Below, one piece after another: positions 1 through 11,485 of a stretch of 64,000 nt of DNA; position 1 is the first letter of the stretch, and each line of letters begins with the position of its first letter. Location: the NCBI GenBank assembly GCA_022376925.1, contig JAIOJX010000004.1, positions 128,551,123 through 128,615,122 on the forward strand. The letters run 5' to 3'. The position numbers were made by a program, and so were the translations under genes. This stretch comes from Tragulus kanchil (lineage: Eukaryota > Chordata > Mammalia > Artiodactyla > Tragulidae). The notes beneath the pieces were generated by a model, which was not told where the DNA came from, did not search any database, and saw only the letters and a list, made by a program, of their open reading frames with translations.

Positions 1-166
1 TTCTAAGCATTCAAGAAAAATTATTCTAATGCTTTTTTCCCCTAATAACTAAATAAGAGAGATGTAGACATTTAATAAGTATAGCAGGGTTATAAATGGA
101 GATTCTTTTTTCAGCTTGTCAGGCACTTTGAAAATTGAAAAGCAGATTCATATCTTACAGTTTTAA

Positions 167-2369
167 TTTTTGCAATCCATCTCCTCCTCTCCTAACTTTC
201 TACACTGTAATACTAGCAATTTCATATATTTAAGATGGCTACTGATAATTATCACAAGTTTTTAGTGCAACAGTAAGGACCTAGAAAGCGCCTAAAAATA
301 CAGGTGTCCATGTAACTAATTACCACATTACTTTATCTCCAGATCCTTCTTATCATCTGCCTCCTATGAGTCATTGATAGTCTGCCAGCTTCAGATGAAC
401 TCACCGTGTCAGAAATAGAGAAAGAACATTGTAGAGTTAATTCCAGCTGCCATAGAAGCTCAATACGCCCCCAAGAAGCTTTTGAAAAATCAAAAAAAAA
501 AAAAACAAAAAAACAAAAAACCCTTAAAAAGGTCTTTAAAAGTAGTTTTTTATGTTTGGCCCAACAGAGTAATAAATGCTTCTTTAAAGATAGCAGGCGC
601 GTGGGCCAATCAATATGCTATTAAGACACTGACAGCACTGAGATAGGATTACACGGTGAAGAAATTGTGAAACCTTTCACTTTTACATTTTCAGCAAGAA
701 GAATGGAGGGAAGTGGCTTTTTAAAATTTATTTTTATCTGAATAGCCTTAGGTCATACAATTTTTTCATCCTTGAGCAGGAAGTTCACCCTCAGTCCACT
801 CAGAACCAAGAGATCTATTTAACTTCATATATTTTCTTACACCATGACTTTATCTCCAAGTCTGATCGAGCTTTCTGGTTTGGTGGAAAAAAACGCAGCT
901 ACTTACCTTGTAAAGACTCCTGCCAATAATTGCCCTTATTCCATTATCAAAGATAGAGGAGCTTAACCAGATGAACTTACGGAGTGATTTGGGTGCACTT
1001 ACACATTAACTTGAGCTCTGAAATGCCTTCCAAATAGAAGTCAGTGGTGGAGGAGAGATGTTTAAGGCTGGAAGGATCTGTTGAAGTCATTGTATTCCAC
1101 CCCTAATTTCACAGATAATAAAACAGAGACCCGGAGTGGTTAATTGACTTAAGACCACACAGATAGACAGATAATTGTGTAGCTGAAAATCACCATAAAG
1201 CCTCAATTTATAAGATTAGATCATGACTTTCTACTCTGGGCGAACCTTAGCATCACTTCAGGGAGTTTTTGCAATCCATCTCCTCCTCTCCTAACTTTCT
1301 ACACTGTAATACTAGCAATTTCATATATTTAAGATGGCTACTGATAATTATCACAAGTTTTAGTGCAACAGTAAGGACCTAGAAAGCGCCTAAAAATACA
1401 GGTGTCCATGTAACTAATTACCACATTACTTTATCTCCAGATCCTTCTTATCATCTGCCTCCTATGAGTCATTGATAGTCTGCCAGCTTCAGATGAACTC
1501 ACCGTGTCAGAAATAGAGAAAGAACATTGTAGAGTTAATTCCAGCTGCCATAGAAGCTCAATACGCCCCCAAGAAGCTTTTGAAAAATCAAAAAAAAAAA
1601 ACCAAAACCAAAAACAAAAACCCTTAAAAAGGTCTTTAAAAGTAGTTTTTTATGTTTGGCCCAACAGAGTAATAAATGCTTCTTTAAAAGATAGCAGGCG
1701 TGGGCCAATCAATATGCTATTAAGACACTGACAGCACTGAGATAGGATTACACGGTGAAGAAATTGTGAAACCTTTCACTTTTACATTTTCAGCAAGAAG
1801 AATGGAGGGAAGTGGCTTTTTAAAATTTATTTTTATCTGAATAGCCTTAGGTCATACAATTTTTTCATCCTTGAGCAGGAAGTTCACCCTCAGTCCACTC
1901 AGAACCAAGAGATCTATTTAACTTCATATATTTTCTTACACCATGACTTTATCTCCAAGTCTGATCGAGCTTTCTGGTTTGGTGGAAAAAAACGCAGCTA
2001 CTTACCTTGTAAAGACTCCTGCCAATAATTGCCCTTATTCCATTATCAAAGATAGAGGAGCTTAACCAGATGAACTTACGGAGTGATTTGGGTGCACTTA
2101 CACATTAACTTGAGCTCTGAAATGCCTTCCAAATAGAAGTCAGTGGTGGAGGAGAGATGTTTAAGGCTGGAAGGATCTGTTGAAGTCATTGTATTCCACC
2201 CCTAATTTCACAGATAATAAAACAGAGACCCGGAGTGGTTAATTGACTTAAGACCACACAGATAGACAGATAATTGTGTAGCTGAAAATCACCATAAAGC
2301 CTCAATTTATAAGATTAGATCAGTGACTTTCTACTCTGGGCGAACCTTAGCATCACTTCAGGGAGTTTT
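167..2369. repeat. Tandem duplication A (~1.10 kb unit, 2 copies)
   Basis: Copy 1 is 167-1269 and copy 2 is 1266-2369, offset 1099. The copies differ mainly by homopolymer indels, such as the A-rich tract near 490 versus 1590. The join is a simple TTTT microhomology with no filler. The right breakpoint falls inside an old DNA-transposon relic that continues past 2369. Probably an assembly artefact like the other 21 pairs in the window. Confidence 0.95.
1050..1215 (+). repeat. MIR/L2-class ancient repeat relic
   Basis: Reads as the familiar old-SINE pattern of a 'cacagataataaaacagaga' block followed by a 'gacttaagaccacacagat' block. These correspond to the 'tttacagatgaggaaactga' and 'gacttgcccaaggtcacaca' parts of MIR-type consensus. 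A second copy at about 2149-2315 is due to duplication A. Confidence 0.6.
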
Positions 2370-2465
2370 AAAAAATCTTGATGCCCAAGCTGCACTTCAA
2401 ACTAATTAAATTGGAATCTCTGGAGGGGCACCCTGGAATGTTTTGCAAACTTTCCAGGAGATGCC
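2331..2465. repeat. Old nonautonomous DNA transposon relic (MER5/MER20-like)
   Basis: The text runs 'catcacttcagggagtttt', then 'aaaaatcttgatgcccaag', then 'aaattggaatctctggagg'. It resembles the hAT-type MER consensus with 'aatcacctggggagctttaaaa' and 'gaatctctggggtgggg'. Only its first part is repeated (1240-1269), because the duplication A breakpoint cuts it. The exact subfamily is not certain. Confidence 0.5.
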
Positions 2466-2589
2466 CACGTTCACTCTCCAAGTGCAGAGAAATTTTGGGT
2501 AGATCCTCTCACTACTGTATTTTATTTTTTATTGGAATATAATTGCTTTAAAATGTTGCATTAGTTTCTGCTGTACAACAAAATGAACC

Positions 2590-2617
2590 ATCTATATCTC
2601 TATCTATCTATCTATCC
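2590..2617 (+). repeat. (TCTA)n short microsatellite
   Basis: About six near-perfect 4-base units (ctatctatctatct) lie inside the antisense L1 3' region. Confidence 0.8.
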
Positions 2618-2723
2618 CCTTCCTTGTGACCTCCCTCCCACCCTCATCTCCGTGCCCTCCCTCTAGGTTGGCACAGAGCATCGAGCTAAGTTCCCTGCAG
2701 CTTCCCACTAGCTAGCTATTTTA

Positions 2724-2946
2724 CGTGTGCATGTGCTCAGTCACTTCAGTCATGTCAAACTCTTTACAACCTTATGTACTATAGCCCACCAGGCTCCTCT
2801 GTCCATAAGATTCTCCAGGCAAGAATACCAGAGTGGTTGCCATGCCCCACTTCAGGGGATCTTCTCAACCCAGGGATCCAATCTGCATCTCCTGCATCTC
2901 CTTCATTGTAGGCCAATTCTAACCCACTGAGCCACTGGGGAAGCCC
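2724..2946 (-). mobile_element. Bov-tA/Bov-A2 SINE inserted in L1
   Basis: Antisense SINE. It runs from 'gtgctcagtcac' through 'ccaccaggctcctctgtcc', 'ttctccaggcaagaatacca' and 'cccagggatccaatctgcat' to 'gccactggggaagccc'. The flanks 'attttacg' and 'attttatg' are probable target-site duplications with one mismatch. The tRNA-like head is therefore at the 2946 end. Confidence 0.9.
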
Positions 2947-3539
2947 ATTTATTTTATGTGGCAGTGCATATATATCAATTCTAATCTCCCAATTCATCCC
3001 ACCCTCCTGCTACCTCCCTGTGTCCACATGTCCATCCTCTATGTCTGTATCCAGTCCTGCCCTGGAAATAGGTTCATCTGTATCATTTTTTCTAGATTCC
3101 ACATATATGCATTAATACACACTACTTTTTTTTCTCTTTCTGACTTACTTCACGCTGTATAACAAACTCTAGATCCACCCACATCTCTATAAATGACCCA
3201 ACTTTTGTTCCTTTTTATGACTGAGTAATATTCCATTGTATATATGTACCACTTCTTTATTATTATTTTTTACAGAGTTTTGTTGTTTACTGCCATACAT
3301 CAACCTGAATCCACCATAGGTATCCATCCATCTGTTCTTGAACATTTACGTTGCTTCTGTGTCCTGGATATTGTAATGTGTTTAAAACGTCAGCCTTAAC
3401 AGAAGTATTTGGTGTGCATGATTTTGAACATACTCCAGGTCAGATTTTGCCCTGACAAGAAATTGTTAGCACTGTTTTACAAATATTTTTAACTGCTTTT
3501 TGGGTACTTGATAAAATTATTCTTCCTGGGCTTTTATGA

Positions 3540-3830
3540 TTGAGTGGGGCATGTGGCCAGCACTGGCCAATGAGTTGTGAGCAAAAACTACTTTGGATTA
3601 AAGCACTTAAAGTGCTGGTTCAAACCCTTCCAAAGCTCTTATTCTCTCTATCACAGTGCTCAGCCATGTTCCACAGAGCTGCGGTACTATAATCCTGGGT
3701 TCCAGAGTGAAGTCAGCTCTCACAGTGAGTATGTTCCCTGATGAAAAGTTGACCTTAGGTGTTTTAAACCACTGAGATTCAGCCATTGTGTGTTAATACA
3801 GGATAACCTAACCCATCCTGAATGATTGCT
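3540..3830 (+). repeat. Probable old LTR/MaLR-like relic
   Basis: The end reads 'ttaaaccactgagattcagc', then 'ggataacctaaccca' and 'tcctgaatgattg'. This resembles the tail shared by several ancient mammalian LTR or MER repeats. Boundaries and family are uncertain. Confidence 0.35.
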
Positions 3831-4045
3831 ACATAGTTCTGAAGTTAGTATTATGTAAGAAGTAAATTATCTTTAAAAGAGGAATAAGTCCTCTCCCCCA
3901 AAATCAATATTCAAGATTTCATTGTTTTCCTCACTTTTTAATTTCAGGCAAACCATAAATATTTAATCTCAAACCCTAACTTTTGAAAGTCTTGTCTTCT
4001 CAGCATTGACGCTGCTATTTCCATCATCATCAAAAGTCAACTAGA

Positions 4046-4182
4046 GGGATTCCCTGGTGGTCTAGTGGTTAAGACACCGAGCTTCCAATGCAGGGGCCTG
4101 GGTTTGATCCCTGGTCAGGGAACTAGATTCCACATGCTGCAACTAAAACCTGGTGCAGCCAAATAAAAATAAACAAACAAAC
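4046..4182 (+). mobile_element. CHR-type tRNA-derived SINE with perfect 14-bp TSD
   Basis: Head 'ggattccctggtggtctag' with A-box-like 'tggtctagtggttaagac' and B-box-like 'gggtttgatccc', then 'tggtcagggaac' and an (aaac)n tail. Perfect 14-bp target-site duplications 'aaaagtcaactaga' flank it at 4032-4045 and 4183-4196, so this is a complete insertion. The start of duplication B (4072) lies inside it. Confidence 0.9.
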
Positions 4183-6256
4183 AAAAGTCAACTAGAAGAA
4201 TCACAAGGAAGATTCCCAGATGTTCAGAAATGAGAAGCTAACTTTAAGCAACTTGAGTCTTCTCAAAAAACACACACAGGGACTTCTCTCTCCTAACATT
4301 GCTTCTGTTTTACCACCTATTGGTGGACTCACAGCTAAACTCATTTTGTCTCTTTACATTACTGACTTGCATTTGAAAGCTGTTTTTAAAAATCTCCAAC
4401 GGGGGCTCTTATTGGCTGTTTGAATCCATATTGTTATGACTTGTTATCCAAGCCACTAGCCAACAATCACACTAAGGTCTGGAAAGATGTCTTCTTGATT
4501 CCATTTTAGACTGACACCTTAACATTATTATTCCTGAACATGAATTTCCTTTTTTCATTCTTCCCTCAAATTTACAGTAATGACTGAGGCCCATTGGAGC
4601 CCATGCAGATGAAGGGACCATCTTGGAGGAAAGGCTCTTCTGTCTCCAACTCAGAACCTACAGTTGGAAGAAGCAAAATGCACCAACACCTAGTATGGGC
4701 ATAAATCCAACCAAAATGATTGCACATAATGGGAAGGATTGGATTATAGGAAACTGAGAGTCAGAGTCATGGGGAAGAGTGGCTGAGAGAAGGCTGAGGA
4801 GACGCCACACCAGCTCACATAACCCACTGCCAATCAATAATAACTGAATTTCCCATGCAGCCCAACACAGCTAGAGCAACCCAGCACTGTAGGGTGAGGT
4901 AGGGGGGAACTCGCTGACCTAATAATGAGCTTCTTCCTCTTGCAACATATCTATGACCAGCGCTGGAGCCCTGTTGCACTGTGCTACAGTTACAGACTTC
5001 TAAGTTAGGGTGGCCCTTCAAAGACTTCTTTGACTCTGTAGGGTCTCATTTTATGTAGTTGATGAAACAGATCCATTTTCAAGCACTTACCTTCATTCCT
5101 CTGATTTCTCTGGGAAATTTCTCCCCAGCGCTAGTAACCAGCAACTCAATGATGCCTCTTAAAAAATCAGACACCGAGCTTCCAATGCAGGGGCCTGGGT
5201 TTGATCCCTGGTCAGGGAACTAGATTCCACATGCTGCAACTAAAACCTGGTGCAGCCAAATAAAAATAAACAAACAAACAAAAGTCAACTAGAAGAATCA
5301 CAAGGAAGATTCCCAGATGTTCAGAAATGAGAAGCTAACTTTAAGCAACTTGAGTCTTCTCAAAAAACACACACAGGGACTTCTCTCTCCTAACATTGCT
5401 TCTGTTTTACCACCTATTGGTGGACTCACAGCTAAACTCATTTTGTCTCTTTACATTACTGACTTGCATTTGAAAGCTGTTTTTAAAAATCTCCAACGGG
5501 GGCTCTTATTGGCTGTTTGAATCCATATTGTTATGACTTGTTATCCAAGCCACTAGCCAACAATCACACTAAGGTCTGGAAAGATGTCTTCTTGATTCCA
5601 TTTTAGACTGACACCTTAACATTATTATTCCTGAACATGAATTTCCTTTTTTCATTCTTCCCTCAAATTTACAGTAATGACTGAGGCCCATTGGAGCCCA
5701 TGCAGATGAAGGGACCATCTTGGAGGAAAGGCTCTTCTGTCTCCAACTCAGAACCTACAGTTGGAAGAAGCAAAATGCACCAACACCTAGTATGGGCATA
5801 AATCCAACCAAAATGATTGCACATAATGGGAAGGATTGGATTATAGGAAACTGAGAGTCAGAGTCATGGGGAAGAGTGGCTGAGAGAAGGCTGAGGAGAC
5901 GCCACACCAGCTCACATAACCCACTGCCAATCAATAATAACTGAATTTCCCATGCAGCCCAACACAGCTAGAGCAACCCAGCACTGTAGGGTGAGGTAGG
6001 GGTGAACTCGCTGACCTAATAATGAGCTTCTTCCTCTTGCAACATATCTATGACCAGCGCTGGAGCCCTGTTGCACTGTGCTACAGTTACAGACTTCTAA
6101 GTTAGGGTGGCCCTTCAAAGACTTCTTTGACTCTGTAGGGTCTCATTTTATGTAGTTGATGAAACAGATCCATTTTCAAGCACTTACCTTCATTCCTCTG
6201 ATTTCTCTGGGAAATTTCTCCCCAGCGCTAGTAACCAGCAACTCAATGATGCCTCT
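4072..6256. repeat. Tandem duplication B (~1.10 kb unit, 2 copies)
   Basis: Copy 1 is 4072-5159 and copy 2 is 5169-6256, offset 1097. They are almost identical; a visible change is a G/T near 4902 versus 6002. A 9-nt filler, 'taaaaaatc', sits at 5160-5168. The left breakpoint cuts through a CHR SINE, so copy 2 has a headless SINE with no left target-site duplication. That is not expected from transposition. Confidence 0.95.
5169..5279 (+). mobile_element. Partial CHR SINE copy (headless)
   Basis: Repeats the last 111 bases of the SINE at 4046-4182, including the right-hand target-site duplication (5280-5293). It lacks the head and the left duplication, as expected if duplication B joined mid-element. 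Confidence 0.9.
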
Positions 6257-6354
6257 ACAACTTCAAAAAAAAAAAAAAGTGGCGAAAAAGAGGTAGAGAC
6301 AATTTCAAAATAGTCAAGAAGTTTCTAAGAATGTTATTTTTTCTTTTTTTTTTT

Positions 6355-6470
6355 AATTACTGTATTCCCCTAAAAGTTTTTTTTTTTCCCTAACACCAAA
6401 ACCTTTCATATTGGGGTATAGCCAATTAACAATTTTGTGATAGTTTCAGGTGAGCAGTGAAGGAGCTCGG

Positions 6471-6510
<40 letters not shown>

Positions 6511-6700
6511 CTGTATCCATTTCCTCCCAACCCCCTCTCCCATCTAGGCTACATTGAGCAGAGTTCCATGTGCTATACTATAGGTTTTTGTTGGATATCC
6601 ATTTTAAACATTGCAGTGTGTACATGCCTTTCCCAAACTCCTCAACCATCCCCTTCCCCCTGCAACCATGTGCTATTTTTTTCTACTGACTGTAAATAGA
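6355..6700 (-). mobile_element. L1 LINE 3' end, antisense, with TG microsatellite
   Basis: The antisense L1 3' region shows 'ttggggtatagccaattaac', 'tgatagtttcaggtgagcag', then 'tccatttcctcccaaccccc', 'cagagttccatgtgctatac' and 'ttggatatccattttaaaca'. It is 5'-truncated and non-coding. Second copy at about 7471-7816. Confidence 0.8.
6474..6508 (+). repeat. (TG)17.5 microsatellite
   Basis: A pure TG dinucleotide run of 35 nt inside the L1 3' end. The duplicate run at 7590-7624 has exactly the same length. Confidence 0.95.
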
Positions 6701-6899
6701 ATATATTTCTATTGACTGAAGTTGGAATCTGCAGTTTGCTCAAAAATCAATTGATCGTTGTTACTGGGAAGCTATGATGGTACAGAGAAGAGATGACAAG
6801 ATCTGGAAAATGAAAAGCTTCAGATTCAAGCCTCAATCTATCACTCATCAGTTCTGCAACTGTGAGAAAAGTAGATACACTTTCAGGTCATAGGTTTTT

Positions 6900-7085
6900 A
6901 AAAATTATTTATTTACTTGGTTGTGCCAAGTATCAGTATGGTATACCAGATCTTCTATCCTCACTCTGGCATGTGGGATCTTCAGTTGTGGCCTGTGGGA
7001 CCTGGTTTCCTGACCAGGGATTGAGCCCTGGACCCCTGCATTGGAATCTTAGAGGCCTAGTCACTGGACAATCATGGGAATCCCC
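6900..7085 (-). mobile_element. CHR-type SINE, antisense
   Basis: It has an A/T-rich tail ('aaaattatttatttacttgg') and antisense 'cctgaccagggattgagcc', and ends 'catgggaatcccc'. The left target-site duplication 'aggttttt' is at 6892-6899. The matching right duplication is absent here because the duplication C join abuts the SINE end. Confidence 0.85.
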
Positions 7086-7470
7086 TAGAGCAACCCAGCA
7101 CTGTAGGGTGAGGTAGGGTGAACTCGCTGACCTAATAATGAGCTTCTTCCTCTTGCAACATATCTATGACCAGCGCTGGAGCCCTGTTGCACTGTGCTAC
7201 AGTTACAGACTTCTAAGTTAGGGTGGCCCTTCAAAGACTTCTTTGACTCTGTAGGGTCTCATTTTATGTAGTTGATGAAACAGATCCATTTTCAAGCACT
7301 TACCTTCATTCCTCTGATTTCTCTGGGAAATTTCTCCCCAGCGCTAGTAACCAGCAACTCAATGATGCCTCTACAACTTCAAAAAAAAAAAAAAGTGGCG
7401 AAAAAGAGGTAGAGACAATTTCAAAATAGTCAAGAAGTTTCTAAGAATGTTATTTTTTCTTTTTTTTTTT

Positions 7471-7586
7471 AATTACTGTATTCCCCTAAAAGTTTTTTTT
7501 TTTCCCTAACACCAAAACCTTTCATATTGGGGTATAGCCAATTAACAATTTTGTGATAGTTTCAGGTGAGCAGTGAAGGAGCTCGG

Positions 7587-7626
<40 letters not shown>

Positions 7627-7816
7627 CTGTATCCATTTCCTCCCAACCCCCTCTCCCATCTAGGCTACATTGAGCAGAGTTCCATGTGCTATACTATAGG
7701 TTTTTGTTGGATATCCATTTTAAACATTGCAGTGTGTACATGCCTTTCCCAAACTCCTCAACCATCCCCTTCCCCCTGCAACCATGTGCTATTTTTTTCT
7801 ACTGACTGTAAATAGA
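7471..7816 (-). mobile_element. Duplicate copy of L1 3' end with TG run
   Basis: Same element as 6355-6700, repeated by duplication C. The TG run is at 7590-7624. Confidence 0.8.
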
Positions 7817-8017
7817 ATATATTTCTATTGACTGAAGTTGGAATCTGCAGTTTGCTCAAAAAAATCAATTGATCGTTGTTACTGGGAAGCTATGATGGTA
7901 CAGAGAAGAGATGACAAGATCTGGAAAATGAAAAGCTTCAGATTCAAGCCTCAATCTATCACTCATCAGTTCTGCAACTGTGAGAAAAGTAGATACACTT
8001 TCAGGTCATAGGTTTTT

Positions 8018-8203
8018 AAAAATTATTTATTTACTTGGTTGTGCCAAGTATCAGTATGGTATACCAGATCTTCTATCCTCACTCTGGCATGTGGGATCTT
8101 CAGTTGTGGCCTGTGGGACCTGGTTTCCTGACCAGGGATTGAGCCCTGGACCCCTGCATTGGAATCTTAGAGGCCTAGTCACTGGACAATCATGGGAATC
8201 CCC
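8018..8203 (-). mobile_element. CHR-type SINE, antisense, with both TSDs
   Basis: Second copy of the SINE at 6900-7085. Here both target-site duplications 'aggttttt' are present (8010-8017 and 8204-8211), so this copy shows the native right junction. Confidence 0.85.
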
Positions 8204-8656
8204 AGGTTTTTTATTTTGTAAAATGGGGTAATATAAACCTGCTCTATCTTCGCTATTGCATTGAGATACAGTTGGATAACATATTTTTCAAACTCTGGGT
8301 TTAGTCTTGTTATTGATATGAGAGTATCTAAAATTTAATCATAATCACTAACAAAAATGAGCTTTAAGAAGTAATAAAAGAAAGTCGCATAATGACTTGC
8401 AACTTACTTTTAAAATGTCAAAATTGACAATGTCTTATAAATGTGTGCTAGTTTTAATAAATACTCTGAGTCCACTCTTGCCCTAGTAGAACATGCATAC
8501 TTTGGGGGTGTCGTTTCATATTTAATAGGAAGGCCCCCCTCCAGAGGCAGCTGCTGTAAGCACTTTAGCTATATTAATCTCTGATCCACAACAGAGGTTT
8601 TGCTAATTAGAAAAATGGGTTTTTATTGCTGAATATAATTGTGCTTAATATATGTG

Positions 8657-8866
8657 GGGGCTCCCCAGGTGGCACTAGTGGTAAAGAATCCATCTGCCAA
8701 TGCAGGTGACCCATATTCAATCCCTGGGTCTGGGAGATCCCCTGGAGAAGGGAATAGCCGCACACTCCAGTGTTCTTGCCTAGAGAATTCCATGGACAAA
8801 GGGGCCTTCTGGGCTATAGACGAGGGGATAGCAAAAAGTCAGATAGAATTAAATGACTAACACTTC
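8657..8866 (+). mobile_element. Bov-A2-type SINE with perfect 10-bp TSD
   Basis: Head 'ggctccccaggtggcactag', then 'ggtaaagaatccatctgcc', a degenerate B-box 'attcaatccctggg', and 'gttcttgcctagagaattcc'. Perfect target-site duplications 'aatatatgtg' lie at 8647-8656 and 8867-8876. The downstream copy is at 9746-9955. Confidence 0.9.
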
Positions 8867-8894
8867 AATATATGTGAGTTGGCTAGTGCCAGGG

Positions 8895-9115
8895 TCAGAA
8901 AACTTTTATTTTTCTTCCAAAGGGTCAAAAAATAAATTATTTTTGGCTTTGCAAGCAAATGATTTCTGTCAGTCACTCAATTCTGCCATGGTAGAACAAA
9001 ATCAGTCATAGACAGCATGCTGGCATGGCTGTGTGCCAATAAAACTTTATTTACAAAAACTGACACAGAGCAGACTTGACCTTTGCACCAAGTTTGCCAG
9101 CTGCTAGTCTAGGAT
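8895..9115 (+). repeat. Ancient MER-type DNA transposon relic
   Basis: 'gggtcagaaaacttttattt', 'tttggctttgcaagcaaatg', 'caattctgccatggtagaac' and 'ccaataaaactttatttac' follow a common mammalian nonautonomous repeat with 'ggctttgcaggccatatggt' and 'aaactttatttacaaaaac'. I do not assign a subfamily name. Copy at 9984-10204. A related copy lies at 37999-38207. Confidence 0.65.
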
Positions 9116-9745
9116 AATTTAAACACATTGCCTGCCCTTGAACCGACAGGGTTTAAGAACATAAATCTCTTCACACAATAAAATGGCTCCAAAGGTTGAA
9201 TTCCAAAATTGTCCCATGTTCACCGCTGGCTTGGAGGATTCTGGTTGTCTGATGGCAACTACAGGGTTAACTGAACTGTGCCTCTAAGACGTGATGGCAT
9301 TTGCCCCAAATGTGCCATTTAAAAGGGAGCATTGGGAGCACCCAAAAGGGCAAGAAACAGAAGTCATGGATGTTTGCTTGTCAGTAAGCGATTCTGTGAG
9401 GGCAGAATATGTCTGAGTCTTGCTTTTTTCAGTAGCATGACATGAGCTCGGAGATCTGCAGTCCCCAGCTCTCTCTGATTATTGATACACACTCAATATG
9501 AACAAAAAGAGCCAGAGAACTCTATGCTACCACATTGGCTTAGGCCAGTTCACAACAGAATTAGACACTAGAAGGAAGAAAAAATGTTACCAATTACAGA
9601 AAGAAGAACTGATTCTACAGAAAGGGAAAAAGCGAGTAAAAAGCCCGCTCTATGAAGTCACAGCCACATCCTGAGGTCTAGATCCCTGGAGAAGGGAATT
9701 AGAAATGGGTTTTATTGCTGAATATAATTGTGCTTAATATATGTG

Positions 9746-9955
9746 GGGGCTCCCCAGGTGGCACTAGTGGTAAAGAATCCATCTGCCAATGCAGGTGACC
9801 CATATTCAATCCCTGGGTCTGGGAGATCCCTGGAGAAGGGAATAGCCGCACACTCCAGTGTTCTTGCCTAGAGAATTCCATGGACAAAGGGGCCTTCTGG
9901 GCTATAGACGAGGGGATAGCAAAAAGTCAGATAGAATTAAATGACTAACACTTCA
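9746..9955 (+). mobile_element. Duplicate copy of Bov-A2-type SINE
   Basis: Repeat of the element at 8657-8866 through duplication D, with the same flanking 10-bp direct repeats. Confidence 0.9.
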
Positions 9956-9983
9956 ATATATGTGAGTTGGCTAGTGCCAGGGT

Positions 9984-10204
9984 CAGAAAACTTTTATTTT
10001 TCTTCCAAAGGGTCAAAAAATAAATTATTTTTGGCTTTGCAAGCAAATGATTTCTGTCAGTCACTCAATTCTGCCATGGTAGAACAAAATCAGTCATAGA
10101 CAGCATGCTGGCATGGCTGTGTGCCAATAAAACTTTATTTACAAAAACTGACACAGAGCAGACTTGACCTTTGCACCAAGTTTGCCAGCTGCTAGTCTAG
10201 GATA
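9984..10204 (+). repeat. Duplicate copy of MER-type relic
   Basis: Repeat of 8895-9115 through duplication D. Confidence 0.65.
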
Positions 10205-11485
10205 ATTTAAACACATTGCCTGCCCTTGAACCGACAGGGTTTAAGAACATAAATCTCTTCACACAATAAAATGGCTCCAAAGGTTGAATTCCAAAATTGT
10301 CCCATGTTCACCGCTGGCTTGGAGGATTCTGGTTGTCTGATGGCAACTACAGGGTTAACTGAACTGTGCCTCTAAGACGTGATGGCATTTGCCCCAAATG
10401 TGCCATTTAAAAGGGAGCATTGGGAGCACCCAAAAGGGCAAGAAACAGAAGTCATGGATGTTTGCTTGTCAGTAAGCGATTCTGTGAGGGCAGAATATGT
10501 CTGAGTCTTGCTTTTTTCAGTAGCATGACATGAGCTCGGAGATCTGCAGTCCCCAGCTCTCTCTGATTATTGATACACACTCAATATGAACAAAAAGAGC
10601 CAGAGAACTCTATGCTACCACATTGGCTTAGGCCAGTTCACAACAGAATTAGACACTAGAAGGAAGAAAAAATGTTACCAATTACAGAAAGAAGAACTGA
10701 TTCTACAGAAAGGGAAAAAGCGAGTAAAAAAGCCCTGCTCTATGAAGTCACAGCCACATCGAACCCTGTCCTTCAAAGATGACATTATCTCTGTGAGTCT
10801 TTGTTGCTGGAGAAACCACCCCCAAATTTAATAGCCCTTTCAGCTGGGGGAAGTGGGGAAAGGGTCTTTGACTTGGGGCAGCAATTATTTTTACAAAGCT
10901 TGTTATTATTGGCAACTTTGCTGCTTCGAACTGTGGTCTGTGCATAGAATGATCTCTTTTCCAGCTGCTGGACACCAGGCAGAATTTCCAACACCCCTTT
11001 TATAGGGATTGTAAGGATTAAGTGAAACAAGGTAAGTAAGGCCTGGCCTTTAGTCAACACTCTATAAACAAGAGGTGTTTATTATCATCCTCTGAGTATA
11101 ATGTGGCTTCTGTCCCACAGGGATTTGGGCTTATTTTTTTTAACCTCTGCTCTTCCCTCATGCTTTTAATCACAAAATTCTATTTTTAGGCCAAAAAAAA
11201 GAGAGACATTCAAGGTTATCTACTTCAATTTCCTTATTTAATTTCAAAAACTTGGTCAATGAAAAACTTTGAGGAATATCCTCTATATCTGTGCATTTTC
11301 ATATGGGAACATAAATTATATTCATATGTAAAACAGGCTTTAGAAATATATGGCAGGCAATATATGTGTTAATTTATCCCAAGTAAAACATAAGTCAAAA
11401 ACCAGTTAACCCCCCGCCCCCAAAATGGAATAACTCTTTCAACAGTTCAAGTCACTGGAATATAAAAACTGGGTTGAATAAAAAG

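Larger units (their letters stand above)
2510..3395 (-). mobile_element. L1 LINE 3' end, antisense, interrupted by a SINE
   Basis: Antisense ruminant L1 3' region. It shows 'ttttattggaatataattgc', 'tctgctgtacaacaaaatga', then 'cccaattcatcccaccctcc', 'ttctagattccacatatatg', 'gactgagtaatattccattg' and 'ttgcttctgtgtcctggata'. The element is split at about 2722 by a Bov-tA SINE and resumes at about 2947. It is 5'-truncated with no reading frame left. Confidence 0.85.
5968..8203. repeat. Tandem duplication C (~1.12 kb unit, 2 copies)
   Basis: Copy 1 is 5968-7085 and copy 2 is 7085-8203. It overlaps the end of duplication B, so 5968-6256 occurs a third time at 4871-5159. The join at 7082-7088 lies exactly at the end of a CHR SINE. 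That SINE keeps its right target-site duplication only in copy 2. Confidence 0.95.
8605..10760. repeat. Tandem duplication D (~1.09 kb unit, 2 copies)
   Basis: Copy 1 is 8605-9670 and copy 2 is 9697-10760. A 26-nt filler at 9671-9696 includes SINE-like 'gatccctggagaaggg'. Small indels cluster by the join: 'agaaaaatggg' versus 'agaaatggg' at the starts, and 'aaaaagcccgctc' versus 'aaaaaagccctgctc' at the ends. Confidence 0.95.

Noticed and set aside
167..2369. CRISPR-like or satellite array
   Set aside because: Only two copies per unit, unit length over 1 kb, different sequence at each locus, and no short repeats with spacers.
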